Positions 1 to 12,240 of a DNA stretch of 64,000 bases are shown here, piece after piece. The notes beneath the pieces are model-generated. The model searched no databases. It was given only the letters and a program-made list of their open reading frames with translations, and was not told the DNA's origin. The stretch covers positions 53,923,304 to 53,987,303 of the forward strand of contig CM050650.1 in the NCBI GenBank assembly GCA_027574665.1, in the 5' to 3' direction. Position numbers and translations under genes: made by a program. Every line of letters starts with the position of its first letter. Within the stretch, counting starts at the first letter, position 1. This stretch comes from Rhynochetos jubatus (lineage: Eukaryota; Chordata; Aves; Eurypygiformes; Rhynochetidae).

Positions 1-556
1 TGCAAAATATGTCTTAATATGAACCAAGTATAAACTCACTTAGTGCTCCATCGTTGTCGAAGAGAAGGAAGAGGTAGTTCCAGTGCATTTTTCACCACAC
101 ATTGTTGTGGCACATGGAACTTGGTCTCTTTCAAACCTGTGCTGCAAAAGGCAAACCAGTAAACTAGGTTTGTGGCTTCCAAATGGAGGCCTGTCAGGGG
201 TTGGTCATGGTCCATGGGGCCACAACAGTGGCCTGCATAGCTGGCTGGCTTCTTTTGCGTTGTCAGTTGAGAGCACACATCTTAAAGTCCTGGGATTTAC
301 AGTAATTGAGGATCCAAAATGCCTGGGGAGCACAGAGGTAGACACTGGAGTGTTTCACTGGGAATGGCTCTCTGAACCAAGAAGTTGGTGCAGCGATAGG
401 TTGGCCCTGCAGCAACTTGAAAGCTACAAGAGGAATGCAGTGACAGGAGAGAAGAGGTAGGATCTTAGGAGGAGGAAGACTAGAATGAAACTAAGAAAGA
501 AGGTGATCACCAGAAGTTTGATGATGGCATGAGAGAAAATTGCATTCTTAAGCAAT

Positions 557-795
557 AATCATCGGATGATGCAGGTTGGAAGGGACCTCAGGCGGCATCT
601 CGCCTGACCTTGCGCTGAAGCAGGGAATGCTCAGGCCAGGTGAGGTTGCTTGGGGCTTTCTCTAGTCGTGTCTTGAAAACCTCCAGGGACAGAAACTGCA
701 CAACCTCCTGGTGCAGCCTGTTCCACCGCTTTGCCGTCCTTACGGTGGAAAAGGTGTTCTTCCTAAATATGAAATGCGTGATTCTGTCCTCCTCA
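557..795 (-). mobile_element. CR1 LINE 3' fragment, old
   Basis: On the plus strand the reverse-complement CR1 3' end is readable: ggttggaagggacctcagg, then cctccagggacagaaactgcacaacc, ctgttccaccgctttg and gtgttcttcctaa. The order matches the CR1 3' region, so the element lies on the minus strand and is truncated at its own 5' side near 795. Divergence from the usual CR1 text is high. The terminal ATTCTATG-type repeats are nearly lost. Confidence 0.85.
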
Positions 796-3700
796 TCCTG
801 GGGAGTTGCAGCAGTGAGGAGGAGGAGGGGAAGGTGTCATCTTCTTCCCACTGGCCCTGCCGGAAGCCTTGTGGGACGTGGAGGTGGCCATGGTGGTGTC
901 TCCTCTAGGTGCAGGTTTAGGAGAAGAGGCCATGGAAGTCAGCCCAACAGCTGTTTGGTACCACAGTTACTTAACGTACCAGTTGAGCCCCCCCTTACTC
1001 AGTGGATAAATGTATTTAATTGTTTGTGTACATTTAGTTAGGTTTCTTAAAATACGGCCTCATTTGCAGGAACCTGTGATGGCAGATCCCAGGTCCAGAG
1101 GGGAAGCAAATACTTTTTCAAGTGCTGCTTGTAAGCAGCATATTTTACAGACTTTGAAGTCACTTAATAGGTCTCTCTGTACCTGACAAATACTGAGTGT
1201 ACTGGCAGCTGTACTGGGATTTTGCTGAAGTCAGTGTGACTTTTCCCTTTTGCACTTATTCTAATGAAATATTCCATAGGTACGGCTGTGGTATAAGCAC
1301 CTCAAAGCTATTTCTGCTGTTAATGGAGCTCACTAGATAACATAATTATACTTAAAAGCTTTTGCTTAGTCTGTGGCAAGCACATGTTGGAATGTACTGG
1401 TTAATTACAATTTGCAGTGTCGCAAAGCAACAAGGGACAGTGGAAGTGTATTAAGGTTTTAGAGAGAGATTGCGGTAGGTGGAGCATGAGTCGTAATATA
1501 GAAATATCCTGCATCCCCAAAACTCAACACCATACAAAGGGATATTTTTGGCATACAATCATGTACTGATGTGGTGATAGCAAACTCCTTGTTGCGAAGA
1601 GTCTGAAAGTTTGTAAGTGATCACATGTGAGAACAAATTGTCATCTGAAGTGAAAATCGTGAATTTTATTCTTTTGAAAATGTGCTTTCAAAACACGGGT
1701 TATTGACCTTAGTACAGGGAAGATACTTCAGTGTCTGTCTGATTTATGGGATGTTCTTCCTTCTCGCATAGTATAGCTGAAACAGGTATCTGGGCCAAAT
1801 CCTGACATTCGTGAAGTCACTGGCAAAACTCTGACCAGTTTTGATAGAGCAGGGATTTCACTGAAGAAAATATCTGTTTGTGTGAGAAACTTTTGTCTTC
1901 AGTGGCCATGATGCCAGAGGTACAGAGGAACTTGCAAGACATGCAATGAAATTAGAAAGCTTTCCCAGCTTTTTATTTCAAAGCAATAGCTAGTTTCTTG
2001 TTTGGAAACTGTTGAATCAATTGCAAGATTTTTTGATAATATTTTGCAGTTATGCAAAGAGAAAACCAGTGCTTTTCCATTATCTTCTGTTTGCTAAAGA
2101 GAACAGAGTATTTTGAGGACAGTAAAGCTCACTTGGGTTTGTACTGGGAGCCCTTATATTTACATATATAATCTATCTTGCTCTCCGTGTTTCAGTGACT
2201 ATTTGAATTTCTTATCAAAGTAATAAAGAAACAAACTGAAAGAGAGAAAGACGCCAGCTGATAATACTACTGTGATAACATGTAATTACATACTGGCTAA
2301 CATACTTCGGGGAGAGGAATTTGATATTAAGCCAGGCAGCCAGGATATGTGGAGAGATAGGGGAAGTAGATTCCCCAACTGATAAAAGCAGTCAGAGAAC
2401 TGCCAGGAGGAGTTACGGCAGCTCACACCAGCTGCAGATTTCTCCCAGGCCTGCTCTTCCTTAAACCATCGTTAGTTTGCCGTGACCTCCTGTGGAAGCG
2501 TCTCTGCTCCATTTCCCTCCCACTGTCTTACTGGGTTGACTCTTTGATGACTGCTTAGCACCAAGAGGCCACTCCACCTGAAACCATCAGCGCTCGGCAC
2601 AGCTCCACGGAAAAGCGTGGGCAACCCAGTAGCTGCTCCAGGTAGAACGTGCTTTTGAAAACACATTATACTTGTGTTTTCTGGGGTTTATTGACGTGTA
2701 GGCAAAATGGCTGTGAGAATGCGTAATTAGCTCAAAAACCACTTTGGGATATTCTGATTCAAGACATTTTTTGTTCCAACTTCTACTTCGGAGTGCGTTG
2801 TCAAAACCTATCCTAATGGCAGCAGTGAGGATAAACCCGGAAGGCCTGGCCTCTGCTTTTCAAACTGACAAGTACAGTTTTTTCTATTTTACAAACCCAA
2901 AAAGTGGAGTGTGTTTTGCTTTCAGATAAGGGAATCAAAATGCAGAGTGACTGTCAGTTTAGGTGTTGGATTTAATTTTATATTTTAAACTTAACCTGTT
3001 GCATCTCCCTTCCCTTTCTCTCGTCTCCATGCAATGTTACACCTAGCAACGCTAATCTATTTATGAAGGAAGGCAACTCGTAGAGATAACCTTTGGTCTA
3101 GGCTTTTTCTTGCTCATCAGGTCACATAAAACAGATGTCTCCATCAGAGTTCAGTCCCTGCAAGACCCTGTGCAGTCAGGAATGATAAGAGGTTTTGGTT
3201 CTGGTGCCCTCTTCATTCTTTCTTGAAAGCAAACTCCTAGGTTTCCCTGGACTTTGAATTACAGATGAAGAAGTAGGGAAGACTTTTGTGTACCTCTTCT
3301 TTGACTGCTATGAACGGTTGTTTACTGGAGAATAGCTATAAACTGAAGGTAAACTGGAATCCAGGGGATAAATTCTATTTTCCATGGTGTTGCTGGTTTG
3401 CTGTGAATACCAGCTCCTTTATCGATACTCTTTTCCCTCACAGTTTTTCACATTTTGAAAGTCAGTCAACCAAGCTCCTTCTGTCTTTTAAGAGCAGTGG
3501 AATACCAGATTGCCAGAATTTGCCTGTGATGATGCCTTCTTCCTTTTGTGGCTATGAAAAAAAGGGCAGACTTGAAACAGAGAAAAAATGTGAAAATTGG
3601 TGTGAGAAATGAAGAAGTGTTGCACGTGCAGGACAATGAGTACTTAAAAGGATTTTTATTACGTGAAATACGGTGTGCTATGCTACATGTGCTGGCTACC

Positions 3701-4511
3701 GTTTTCTACAGTCAGGTGAAAAACTTGTTTTTATCCTATCTCAGAGCAAATGACACTTTCCAGAACTAGATAATGATTAATCTAACTTACTCAGATGCTG
3801 TCTGGAAATCAGCGTAATTGGTGCTGATTGCACACGTTGCCGTGCAAACAGAAGAGAACAGGGGTTCAGCGCGTGAGCTGAGCGGAAGGACCGGAGTGCA
3901 GCAGGGCAGGGTCACTGCTGGACATGGGCCACAGGGCTGAGGGACAGAAAGCAGTGCCAAGAGACTTTGAGTCACAGGGGGGGGGAGACAGGGCTTCCCT
4001 CTCCTTCCAGACTGTGGTTGAACTGCTCCAGCTTTGTCCCTGATTCGGCTCCTTCAGGACATTTTCTTTACCCCTCCAGAGGTGACATGGTGGAGGAGAG
4101 GATGCTGGTGTGCCCAGCCCAGCCACCTGTGCCTTCCCGGGTCTCCCTCCATCATTTGCGGTCTCTGGTTGTAGCTTTTCCTTCGTGAAGCAGCACAGGC
4201 TTTCTTCTTTTCCGCTTAGCCTATTGTCACAGCGTTACTGGTGGTAGAGCACACATTGTGCTCGGACTTTAGGAGGTTTGGTAACACAGGACGAGTAAGA
4301 ATTAGTTTGTAATAACCTAGCAAAGTGATATGTCACAATACCTTTTCTGGCATAAAGTGCTGCTAATAATTTTCCTCTTTGCAGTTGTGTGATGTTGGTG
4401 ATGACTAATGAGCCTGTCACTTGCTGTTGCCATTATTGGCAGTGGGAGGAGAAGGAAGGTGGTGGTTGTGACTGCGGAAACGCTGAAGTGGCTTTGCAGG
4501 AATTTGGATGC

Positions 4512-4896
4512 AATTCCTACTTTTAAAGTGATGGATAAATAAGGAAAAAAAAAATTCAAAACCAAAATAAAAACCAGGCTGGATTTTAAGTGGCAGGAGA
4601 AATCCTCTTAAACTTCACATATGTATGCCACAGAGGGCCAGGTGAGGGGGTGGGCAGGGTGAATTAGCAACTGTTTTAGTATAATATCGAACCACAGACT
4701 GGTTTGGGTTGGAAGGGACCTTAAAGATCCTCTAGTTCCAACCCCCTGCCATGGGCAGGGACACCCTCCACTAGACCAGATTGCTCACAGCCTCATCCAG
4801 CCTGGCCTTGGATGTTTCCAGGGATGGGGCATCCACAGCTTCTCTGGGCAACCTGTTCCAGTGCTTCACCACCCTCTCGGTGAAGAACTTCTTCCT
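4512..4896 (-). repeat. Inverted duplication, copy A
   Basis: This is the reverse complement of 21468-21854. It consists of about 169 bp of non-CR1 flank (4512-4680) plus about 216 bp of CR1 3' end. Outside 4512 the two copies diverge at once (tgcaatt... versus ttgactg...). By eye the flank differs by about five substitutions and one length change in a homopolymer. The shared flank and the shared mutated CR1 terminus show common descent of the whole block. Confidence 0.9.
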
Positions 4897-5146
4897 GATA
4901 TCCAATCTAAATCTCCTCTCTCTCAGTTTAAACCCATTACCCCTTGTCCTGTCACTACAGGCCATTGCAACAAGTCCCCCCCAGCTTCCTTGTAGGCCCT
5001 TCAGGTACTGGAAGGCTGCTGTAAGGTCTCCCTGGAGCCTTCTCTTCTCCAGGCTGAACAAGCCCAACTCTCTCAGCCTGTCCCCCTAGCAGAGGTGCTC
5101 CAGCCCTCTGAGCATCTTTGTTGCCTCCTCTGGACTCTCTCCAACA
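4681..5146 (-). mobile_element. CR1 LINE 3' fragment (copy A of the inverted pair)
   Basis: This is a well-preserved CR1 3' region, reading on the plus strand from a degenerate octamer end (atcgaaccacagactgg) through ggtttgggttggaagggacc, the ccatgggcagggacaccctcc block and caggtactggaaggctgc, to ggactctctccaaca near 5146. It is truncated at its 5' side. Everything up to 4896 is repeated in inverted orientation at 21468-21686, together with non-CR1 flank. The 98-codon minus-strand frame inside it is a CR1 remnant, not a host gene. Confidence 0.95.
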
Positions 5147-8100
5147 AAATGAACAAACAAGGAATTGGGTTTAATATGTGCAAGTCTGTAAAAATTAAGT
5201 TTCTTATTATATAAGTATATTCTCCGTTAAAGACTTATGTAGACACGTGCTGTGTGATTAGATAGAGGTATGAGGGGCTTTTATTTCTCACAGTCATCAG
5301 GAGACTTAACTGTCCCATTGGCAATAAGAAGTTACAGCATGGTTCACTGAAACACATTCAAACCCAGGAGTTAACAACACAGATTTCCATTATGGAAAGT
5401 AACTACCCTAAAAATAAAAGGAGCATCCCCCACTGTAGTGCAGTAGCTGTGGTGTGGGTCAGGTGTGGGCACGCCAGCCCTGCTTTGATCTTCTTGAGGT
5501 GAGGGGAATACTTTTCCTGGCTTACAGTAATAGCAAACCTTTCTTGTCTACTGCCATGTTTTGAAGCACTAATTTATAATGTACTATTTTTATTTGAACT
5601 AAGATTAGTATAATGAAATACTTAATGGTTTTAATCACACCTGGATAAGCATTTTTCAAGGTACATACTAGTTTCAGCAGCACATTTCTTATGAAGAGTT
5701 AGAATTTTGAGTGGGGATTGTATGACGTCTGTGAAAAACAGTTTTGAGTATAACTGGAAAATTAGATGGACAAGCTTAAGAATATAATACAACAGTGATT
5801 TATAAGTCATGCTTTTTAATGGAAAGTTACACAATAAATCAGGGAACTGGTTCCTAATATCCACGTCGCAGTCTGAGTGTGATCTCATTGGAGAGCTGTT
5901 GCAGGTCTGCTCTGCTACAAGCCCATTAGGTTTGGCTGACTGGACTTCCCTCTGGCCCTGCAAGAATATGGGGATGTGCTGTGGAGATCAGTTTACATGA
6001 TTAGGCCTCCAGATGGAAAAAATATGGTTGCTCTTATGTGCATGGGTAAACACACACGTTGAAGCTTACAAGCATGGTAATAGAATTATCAGGAATGTAA
6101 GTACATCCCTTTTTCTGTTTCATTATTGTCACTGTATCTACAATGATACCAACGGGCAAAAACCACTGTATAACAGGATACTACAATTTTGTATCGCAGT
6201 GCTCTCCACCTTCAGTATATTCTCTGTGTGTGGGAGTGTGTGTGTAAAGGAGATTAGGTAACTATTTAATACAATAACAAAAGTAATGTTTTGAAAGCTT
6301 TGCAGGGAGCATGACGAGAATCAATAGATGGTGGTGAAAACAGTGTTCCATGCATGTTACAATATTAAATCGAGCGTGCATGAGCAATCTCTTGATTGCG
6401 GGACGCTCCTAACCCTCTTGCAACTGACGCTGCTTTGTGCAGTGCTGATGGGTATGATGGACACAAGGGATGAAGAAAACACAAGATAAAGGGTCTAATT
6501 TCTGCCCTGTTTACATAAAAACTTCATGAGCCTAAGGCACGAAGTTTAGTTATGCTGGAGCAGTGTGTGGCCGATAGGTTTTCAAAAGAAAGGAAAAAGC
6601 AACCTTTTCCATTCCTTCATGCATTCCGATGAGTTGAGCCTCGTGGTCCTTTCACGGCCAGCACCGAGCTGACTCTGTTGTGCAGAGCTCGCGGTCTGCT
6701 TGACTGCAGCCATCGGACTCGATGGAGGAAAAAACAGATTGGAGAGCACTTACCACGAGAGCTCATTGCACCACGGTGGCAGTGTTCAGTGTTCTTGCAG
6801 TGAGTGTCTGTCCGCAGCAGGAGCTTGGGTCAAAACACGTGCTAGGACTGATTGCAGAGCATTACATTGCACTTCAGGAAAAGGTATTTTAGACTTTTAA
6901 GGTATTTTGCTTGCCAGAATAACAACTTGCCAGTCATAATATTTACCTCTAGAAGCGGTATGTTTTTGCTGTAGAACCTGTGGTGTTTATGAACTTACCA
7001 CTGGGGAGATGTTTGAATGTTTATGTATACCTATCATCTCTGTTTTTCTGTTTCTGTTACAGTTTTGAAACACATATACCCTCTTCAGGTTTTGTGCTTG
7101 CACTCTTGCAGCAGGAGCTTCCCGTGTATTCTAACTCGATGGAGAGGGTTTTTTTACACCAGAAATTTCTAGTGACATCCCAGGGATGGAGTGTACTTAA
7201 CTTCCTACTGCTGAATTGAGGCTCATCTCTCTTCACCATCCCTGTTAGACATATTTCATGTTGTTATCAGTACCACTGCACAGACTTAAATGTAGCCTTC
7301 TGCTGTACAGAATAATTTTTGAAGAGTTGTGAGATTTGGAGCTTTCAGTGGCTGGCCAGCTTAGGGCAGTAGCTATGAAAGCTGGCAATAAATGCTTTAC
7401 ATTTGAACTGACATGTACTCTGAGACAGTGAAAATCTTTGTATGTACGTGTGTTTGTATTCATACACAATATGCACCACAACTTACAGGTTGTGATTTCC
7501 CCTCCATTATTATGCTTCTTTCCAACCTTAACATTCATAAGTGACCATTGTAAAATGGGAAAAGGTGAGGGCAGCCTGCCGTGATGTTGTACGTCAGTCA
7601 TGGTTTCTATCTTCAAGATGACTGTGTATGTTTACACTTCAAACTCAATGCTTCGGATTGTGTTGTGGGAATATGTTATGTTTTATGCAAAAGCTGGGGG
7701 GAACAGATTTCCGTGTGCAATGCTTCATTAGAGGATTAATAAAGATACTGTATTTCAAAACCAAAAAAAGCCCTAATAAGCTCAGGAAATTTCTAGCGCA
7801 GCAAGCAACAGCTCATGGTCAACTCGCACTGGAGGCGGCAAGAAATACAGCAGCTGATGGGCAGTGGAGCAGGGATGCCAGTGCCTGTGGCACTAAGCCA
7901 CGTTGGCCAGTTTCTGACCTGTTCTCTGTCAGATTTACACGATGCTTCAAGTCAGACTGAGGACTGTTTAGGTTCAGAACAGGTATTTGCTTTTTGCTTT
8001 ATCTCTGGCATATAAATGTTCCTTTTTCAGCACAGCAAAGATAGTGGGAGATCTCCACCACAGAAGCTGCTTGTGTTCCTGCTTTCCCTGGGGTCACTCG

Positions 8101-9510
8101 TGATTTGCCACTGATTTTGGTGGAAGCAAGAGCAGGCTGCTTGCAGGCTGTTTATATCCTTGTTGGCAGCAAAGGCAGCTCCGGGTGCCACAGCAAAGGT
8201 GCCCAGGGACATCACTGGTGTGGCTGCTGTAACAGGTAGAGACCTCCCTTCCCCACTGGACACGTTTCCTTAGGTCTGTCCGTTTTCATTTTACTGTAGA
8301 AGAAAGGGCAGAGTAAAGGCAGATTTCTGCTGGCGGGGCAATTTGTGAATCTCCGTACATGGCAAATTCTTTGGACGTTTCTCTGTGTTTTTACATACCA
8401 TACTTCTCTAAAGTTTCTCTGAGGTCGTGTTTTCCTTATAGTGGATAGTGGCAACTTCTGGTGTCACTTCTTAGTTACCTGAATTTCACATGTAAGCTGA
8501 AACCCTGACGGAGAAAGTTTTCACCTTGTTTGCTGTGTACTCTGCAGGTGAAAATTGAAGGATGCATATTTTTCGTTACCTTTTATATTGTGATGATATG
8601 TCCTGCTCATTGCTCAGAGAGGCTTGGAGGAAAGGTCTGTTTTATTTCTTGGGTCATCTGTGGAGACTGCTCAGCTGAAGGTATTGCAAAACAGATGTCA
8701 GTCCTTAAAAATTCTGTTTTCCTCTTTAAGTACTGCTACCTTTATTCGGAGTGTTTTGCAGTGAGGCATGAAATGGAGACTAATCCTGTGTCGTCCCTCT
8801 CCACTGTGGCACTGCATACTGAATTGAAAGGATACTGGGGCGCGTTGGCTCAGGGAGGGATATTGTTTCTTGCTCAGCCCAGGTCCAGCAACGTATTGTT
8901 TAGATTTTGCATCCGGGAGTGAGTATATAAGTACGATGGCTAAACTTTGTGAAACCTAAGCTTTGCATGCTAGCTATCTAAACTCAGGAAGTTAACAGAG
9001 AACATAAGGTCAAGGACTTAAAATATTGGCATAACAATGAAGAACTGCTTCATAACGCATATGGTGCATGTTCATGAACAAACGGGAATGGAAAGGGATG
9101 CTTCTGCATATCCTTGTCACACACCTAGTCATGATGAGTCTCACTGGGTTTGGTCAGTGTGGAGGTTGACTTCCTAATTACCAAAGTTGAGAGGAAAGAA
9201 AGAGGTGGATGTTCTTAATGTTTCTTTTTCTCTCTGATGGAACAATAGTCTGTTCAGGTAATCTTTGCCAAGTTACTTGTGGTTTTTAATCTTTGTCTCA
9301 AATGTACTTAGACTGGAAAAGATTGTACAAACTTTCATTTTTTCATCTGCCAAACATAATTACAAATGCTTCAAAATGCTTACAGATAGTTACTTATTTT
9401 GTAAACTCATGAAAAAGAGAGGGGGGAGGAGGGTAAAAAAGTACGTTAGCTCCTCTCTGGCCCTTTTGCTGTTCTTGGGTGGATCTGTTGCTATGTGGGT
9501 TTGAGCAGTC

Positions 9511-9538
9511 TTTTTTTTTTAAAAAAAAAAAAAAAAAA
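9511..9538. repeat. T10A18 homopolymer palindrome
   Basis: Ten T are followed directly by eighteen A, giving a perfect 20-bp T10A10 self-complementary core. It is preceded by gagcagtc and followed by gtgagttt. It is a simple repeat, and no poly(A)-tailed retrocopy is recognisable next to it. Confidence 0.9.
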
Positions 9539-11032
9539 GTGAGTTTTCTTTCTCCAGACTCATGCTTTTCTTAGGAAAATACTTCTCATATAAAGAGGAA
9601 AATGAGGATGATGAGGGATGGAGATGCAGTGACTCAGTATCCAGAATTGTTTTTCTGTGGCTAGAAAAGTGAAAATAAGAGTCCCAGCTGAAAAGAGTGA
9701 CTTGGAACTGTTAGGAAGAGGGATTTAGGAGGATCATGTGAAAGGAAGAATTGCCGCCCTCACAGCAGGAAACGGCTGGAGCACGCACCGGGACCTTGGC
9801 AGGGGAAGGTCGGCAGGCAGGCTGGCTTCAGGGAGGCCCAGAGGAGGTGGCTGAATGGTGTGGATGGGCAAGGGAGCATGTGGGAAGTAAATAATGGAGA
9901 TTTAAGCCTGGCTTGGAAATGACAGGGTTCTCTCCAGGTGCTGAGTAGGGCTATCAGAGAGCAAAGTAATCCTTAGTGTCTCGGTCGCACCATGTGTTGC
10001 TTTTGCTTAAAGACAAATACAGACTATAGGTGGGTAACCATTGATGTGCACGAGTCATGTAAAATTATGCCATTCAGGTACTGCCAGCAGATGCGTCGAA
10101 TGGGTAATTTGAAGCAGAGGGCTGGCTAGCTAAAACAGGCTGAGGGTGACAGTATGCTTTGGTAGAGACAGTCTAATGCCCTGTCTCCCCGGTCACACAT
10201 AACTCATTCTGAACCAGCCTTTGCGTTTCAGGTTGTACCTCTCAAGCTTTGAGTAGATCTCCCCATCTGAAAACATGTGATGATTCTTTTTCCTTGAGAG
10301 AGTTGTAGAAGAAAGTCTTTGTTTTGTGTCAAGTCCTGATTCTTCATGCATGAGGCAGCTTATTTACTATACATCCTTTGGTTTGAAACTGATAATGGTG
10401 CATAATGTGGAAAGTGGTGTAACGTCTTCCTTTTGCTCAGGGAGCTCCCTGCTGTTTTTGTGGTGCTCCAGATGCATCCTGGTATGTAGGTTGTCCTGCC
10501 ACCCTTGATGGGTTCACGGTATGGTGTTCACTGGGACTGGAGTCTCTCCTTTCATCTCAGAAGCGGAGTCTGTGAGGAAACTCCTTCCATCAGAGACTTT
10601 TCTTCTCATGTTACAGTTGCTTTTACAACTAGGTGAGATGTTTTTCTTTGGCATGACAACTCTCCTGACAAATGGTTAGTTAGCGGGATGTTTTCCTTTT
10701 GATGTTCAAGTTGCTGTGCATAGAGAAGTTGCTCAAGTGAGAACTTAGCCTACTCTCCAAGTCCAAGTGTCTTTTATTTACAGTTGATGTCTTCCAGCCT
10801 GTGGTTCATGGCCTTGGCTTGGTCAGAACCAGCTACTGGGTTTTGTAGAGGTGCACAATTTTTTTTGTGAGCTTGATTGACGCTGGGACTCTGCCAGCTT
10901 CTACTTTTTAGGATCTCTTTAGCCAAGTGGGGCTTTTCAGATTGTTTCATGCTTCAGTCCATCTCAGTGACATCTTCAGTGCATCTCTGATATGCAACAC
11001 TTAAGTCCTGCATTCAGTCTCCAATAAAAGCA

Positions 11033-11355
11033 ACATAGAATCATAGAACATCTCAAGTTGGAAGGGACCCATAATGATCAGTGTGTCCAACGCCCTGCTC
11101 TTTGCAGGACTACCTAAAACTAAACCGTATGACTTAAGAGCGTTGTCCAGGCCCTCCTTGAACTCTGCCAAGTTTGGTGCTGTCACTGCTTCCCCAGTTA
11201 GCCGGTTCCAGTGAGACCGACCACGCTCTCTGTGAAGAACCTTTTCCTAATGTCCAGTCTGAACTTTCCCTCATGCAGCTTCATTGCATGTGCTCGTGTC
11301 TGTTACCAGTGGGCAGAGCCACTGGGCTGACAGCTCGAGCTCTTCCTTGAAACAA
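11033..11355 (-). mobile_element. CR1 LINE 3' fragment, older subfamily
   Basis: The plus strand shows catagaatcatagaacatc (two CR1 terminal octamers in reverse complement), caagttggaagggaccc, an internal block around cctccttgaactctgccaag, and ctgtgaagaaccttttcctaatgtccagtctgaac split across the CR1 pattern. Its internal text differs from the 4681 element, so it belongs to a different, older CR1 subfamily. Recognisable similarity fades near 11355. Confidence 0.88.
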
Positions 11356-12202
11356 GCACAGAATACCCTGCTTGTTGGGGAGCTCCTGTAAGTAATAAAT
11401 TGCATGTTGCCCCTTCAAAGAAACAGGTGCTTGAAACACCTGGGAGAAATGGCAACCACGCAGTTACTCAAGCCCAGACCCTGTAGGTAAGTAGAAATAT
11501 TTCTCGTTTATTTGGGTAAGAGGCCTGTTTAGCTTAATTAGGAAGTGCTTTGGCAATGATGAAGCTATATGAGCACACGGGAACGCAGAAAGCCCATCTT
11601 CACTGTACACAGATAAAGGGAAATGAGCAAATAAAATATGAGATCCCAGAGTAGAAAGGATTATAAGCTGGCAAGAGATAGAGTTCTTATTGCTAGGTTG
11701 ATATCCCTAATTGATATAAACATGAAGCCCTGTGCAGTCAGTGGTAGTTAAAAGATACGCATCTAAATAATATTTAAATAGATTCTTGCATTTTTAAGAC
11801 CCACTGGAGTGTAATCGTATTCAACTTAATTAAATGAACTGAAACCCCCTGATAACTGTGCATTACTGCTCCTAAATAAAACACTCTCCAAAGAGACTTC
11901 AAGATGCTTAGTTAAGGCGATAAAAATCCCGAGCCCAGCGCCGTGAAGTTTTGCATGAGCAGCTTTATATTTAGTTCATCTGTATGCTACCTGCAGTGAC
12001 CGGGAGTGCGGTAGCAGAGCTGAGCCTCAGCTGGAGTCAAAAGCTGAGGCCTCGCTGATGCGCCTCGAGACAGACTCAGTCTTTCTGGTTTTACTTCACT
12101 GGTCTGAGTGTGGGCTGTCTGCTTAAGCCGGTGTATTAATGCCACCGAAGGGTGGGACCCCCCAGTGCCGTGCTGGCCACAGGCACCCGGTCCTTGTAGA
12201 AA

Positions 12203-12240
12203 GGGGGGTGTGCGGGGGGAGCACGGGCAGGCGGGATGGG
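12203..12240 (+). other. Putative G-quadruplex motif
   Basis: Five G-runs of three to six (12203-12208, 12214-12219, 12225-12227, 12233-12235, 12238-12240) are separated by loops of five, five, five and two bases. This fits the G3+N1-7 rule. The surrounding 12160-12250 block is GC-rich. Folding is a prediction from the pattern only. Confidence 0.6.

Noticed and set aside
83..460. Plus-strand 125-codon frame at the window start, considered as an exon
   Set aside because: It has no match to the expected SASH1 exon 1 sequence (no Glu/Pro-rich N-terminus or RLWTDVMGIL-type end) and no CpG island.
4771..5067. Minus-strand 98-codon frame resembling a conserved protein
   Set aside because: It lies wholly inside the CR1 3' region at 4681-5146. 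Its similarity to database proteins would reflect the repeat.
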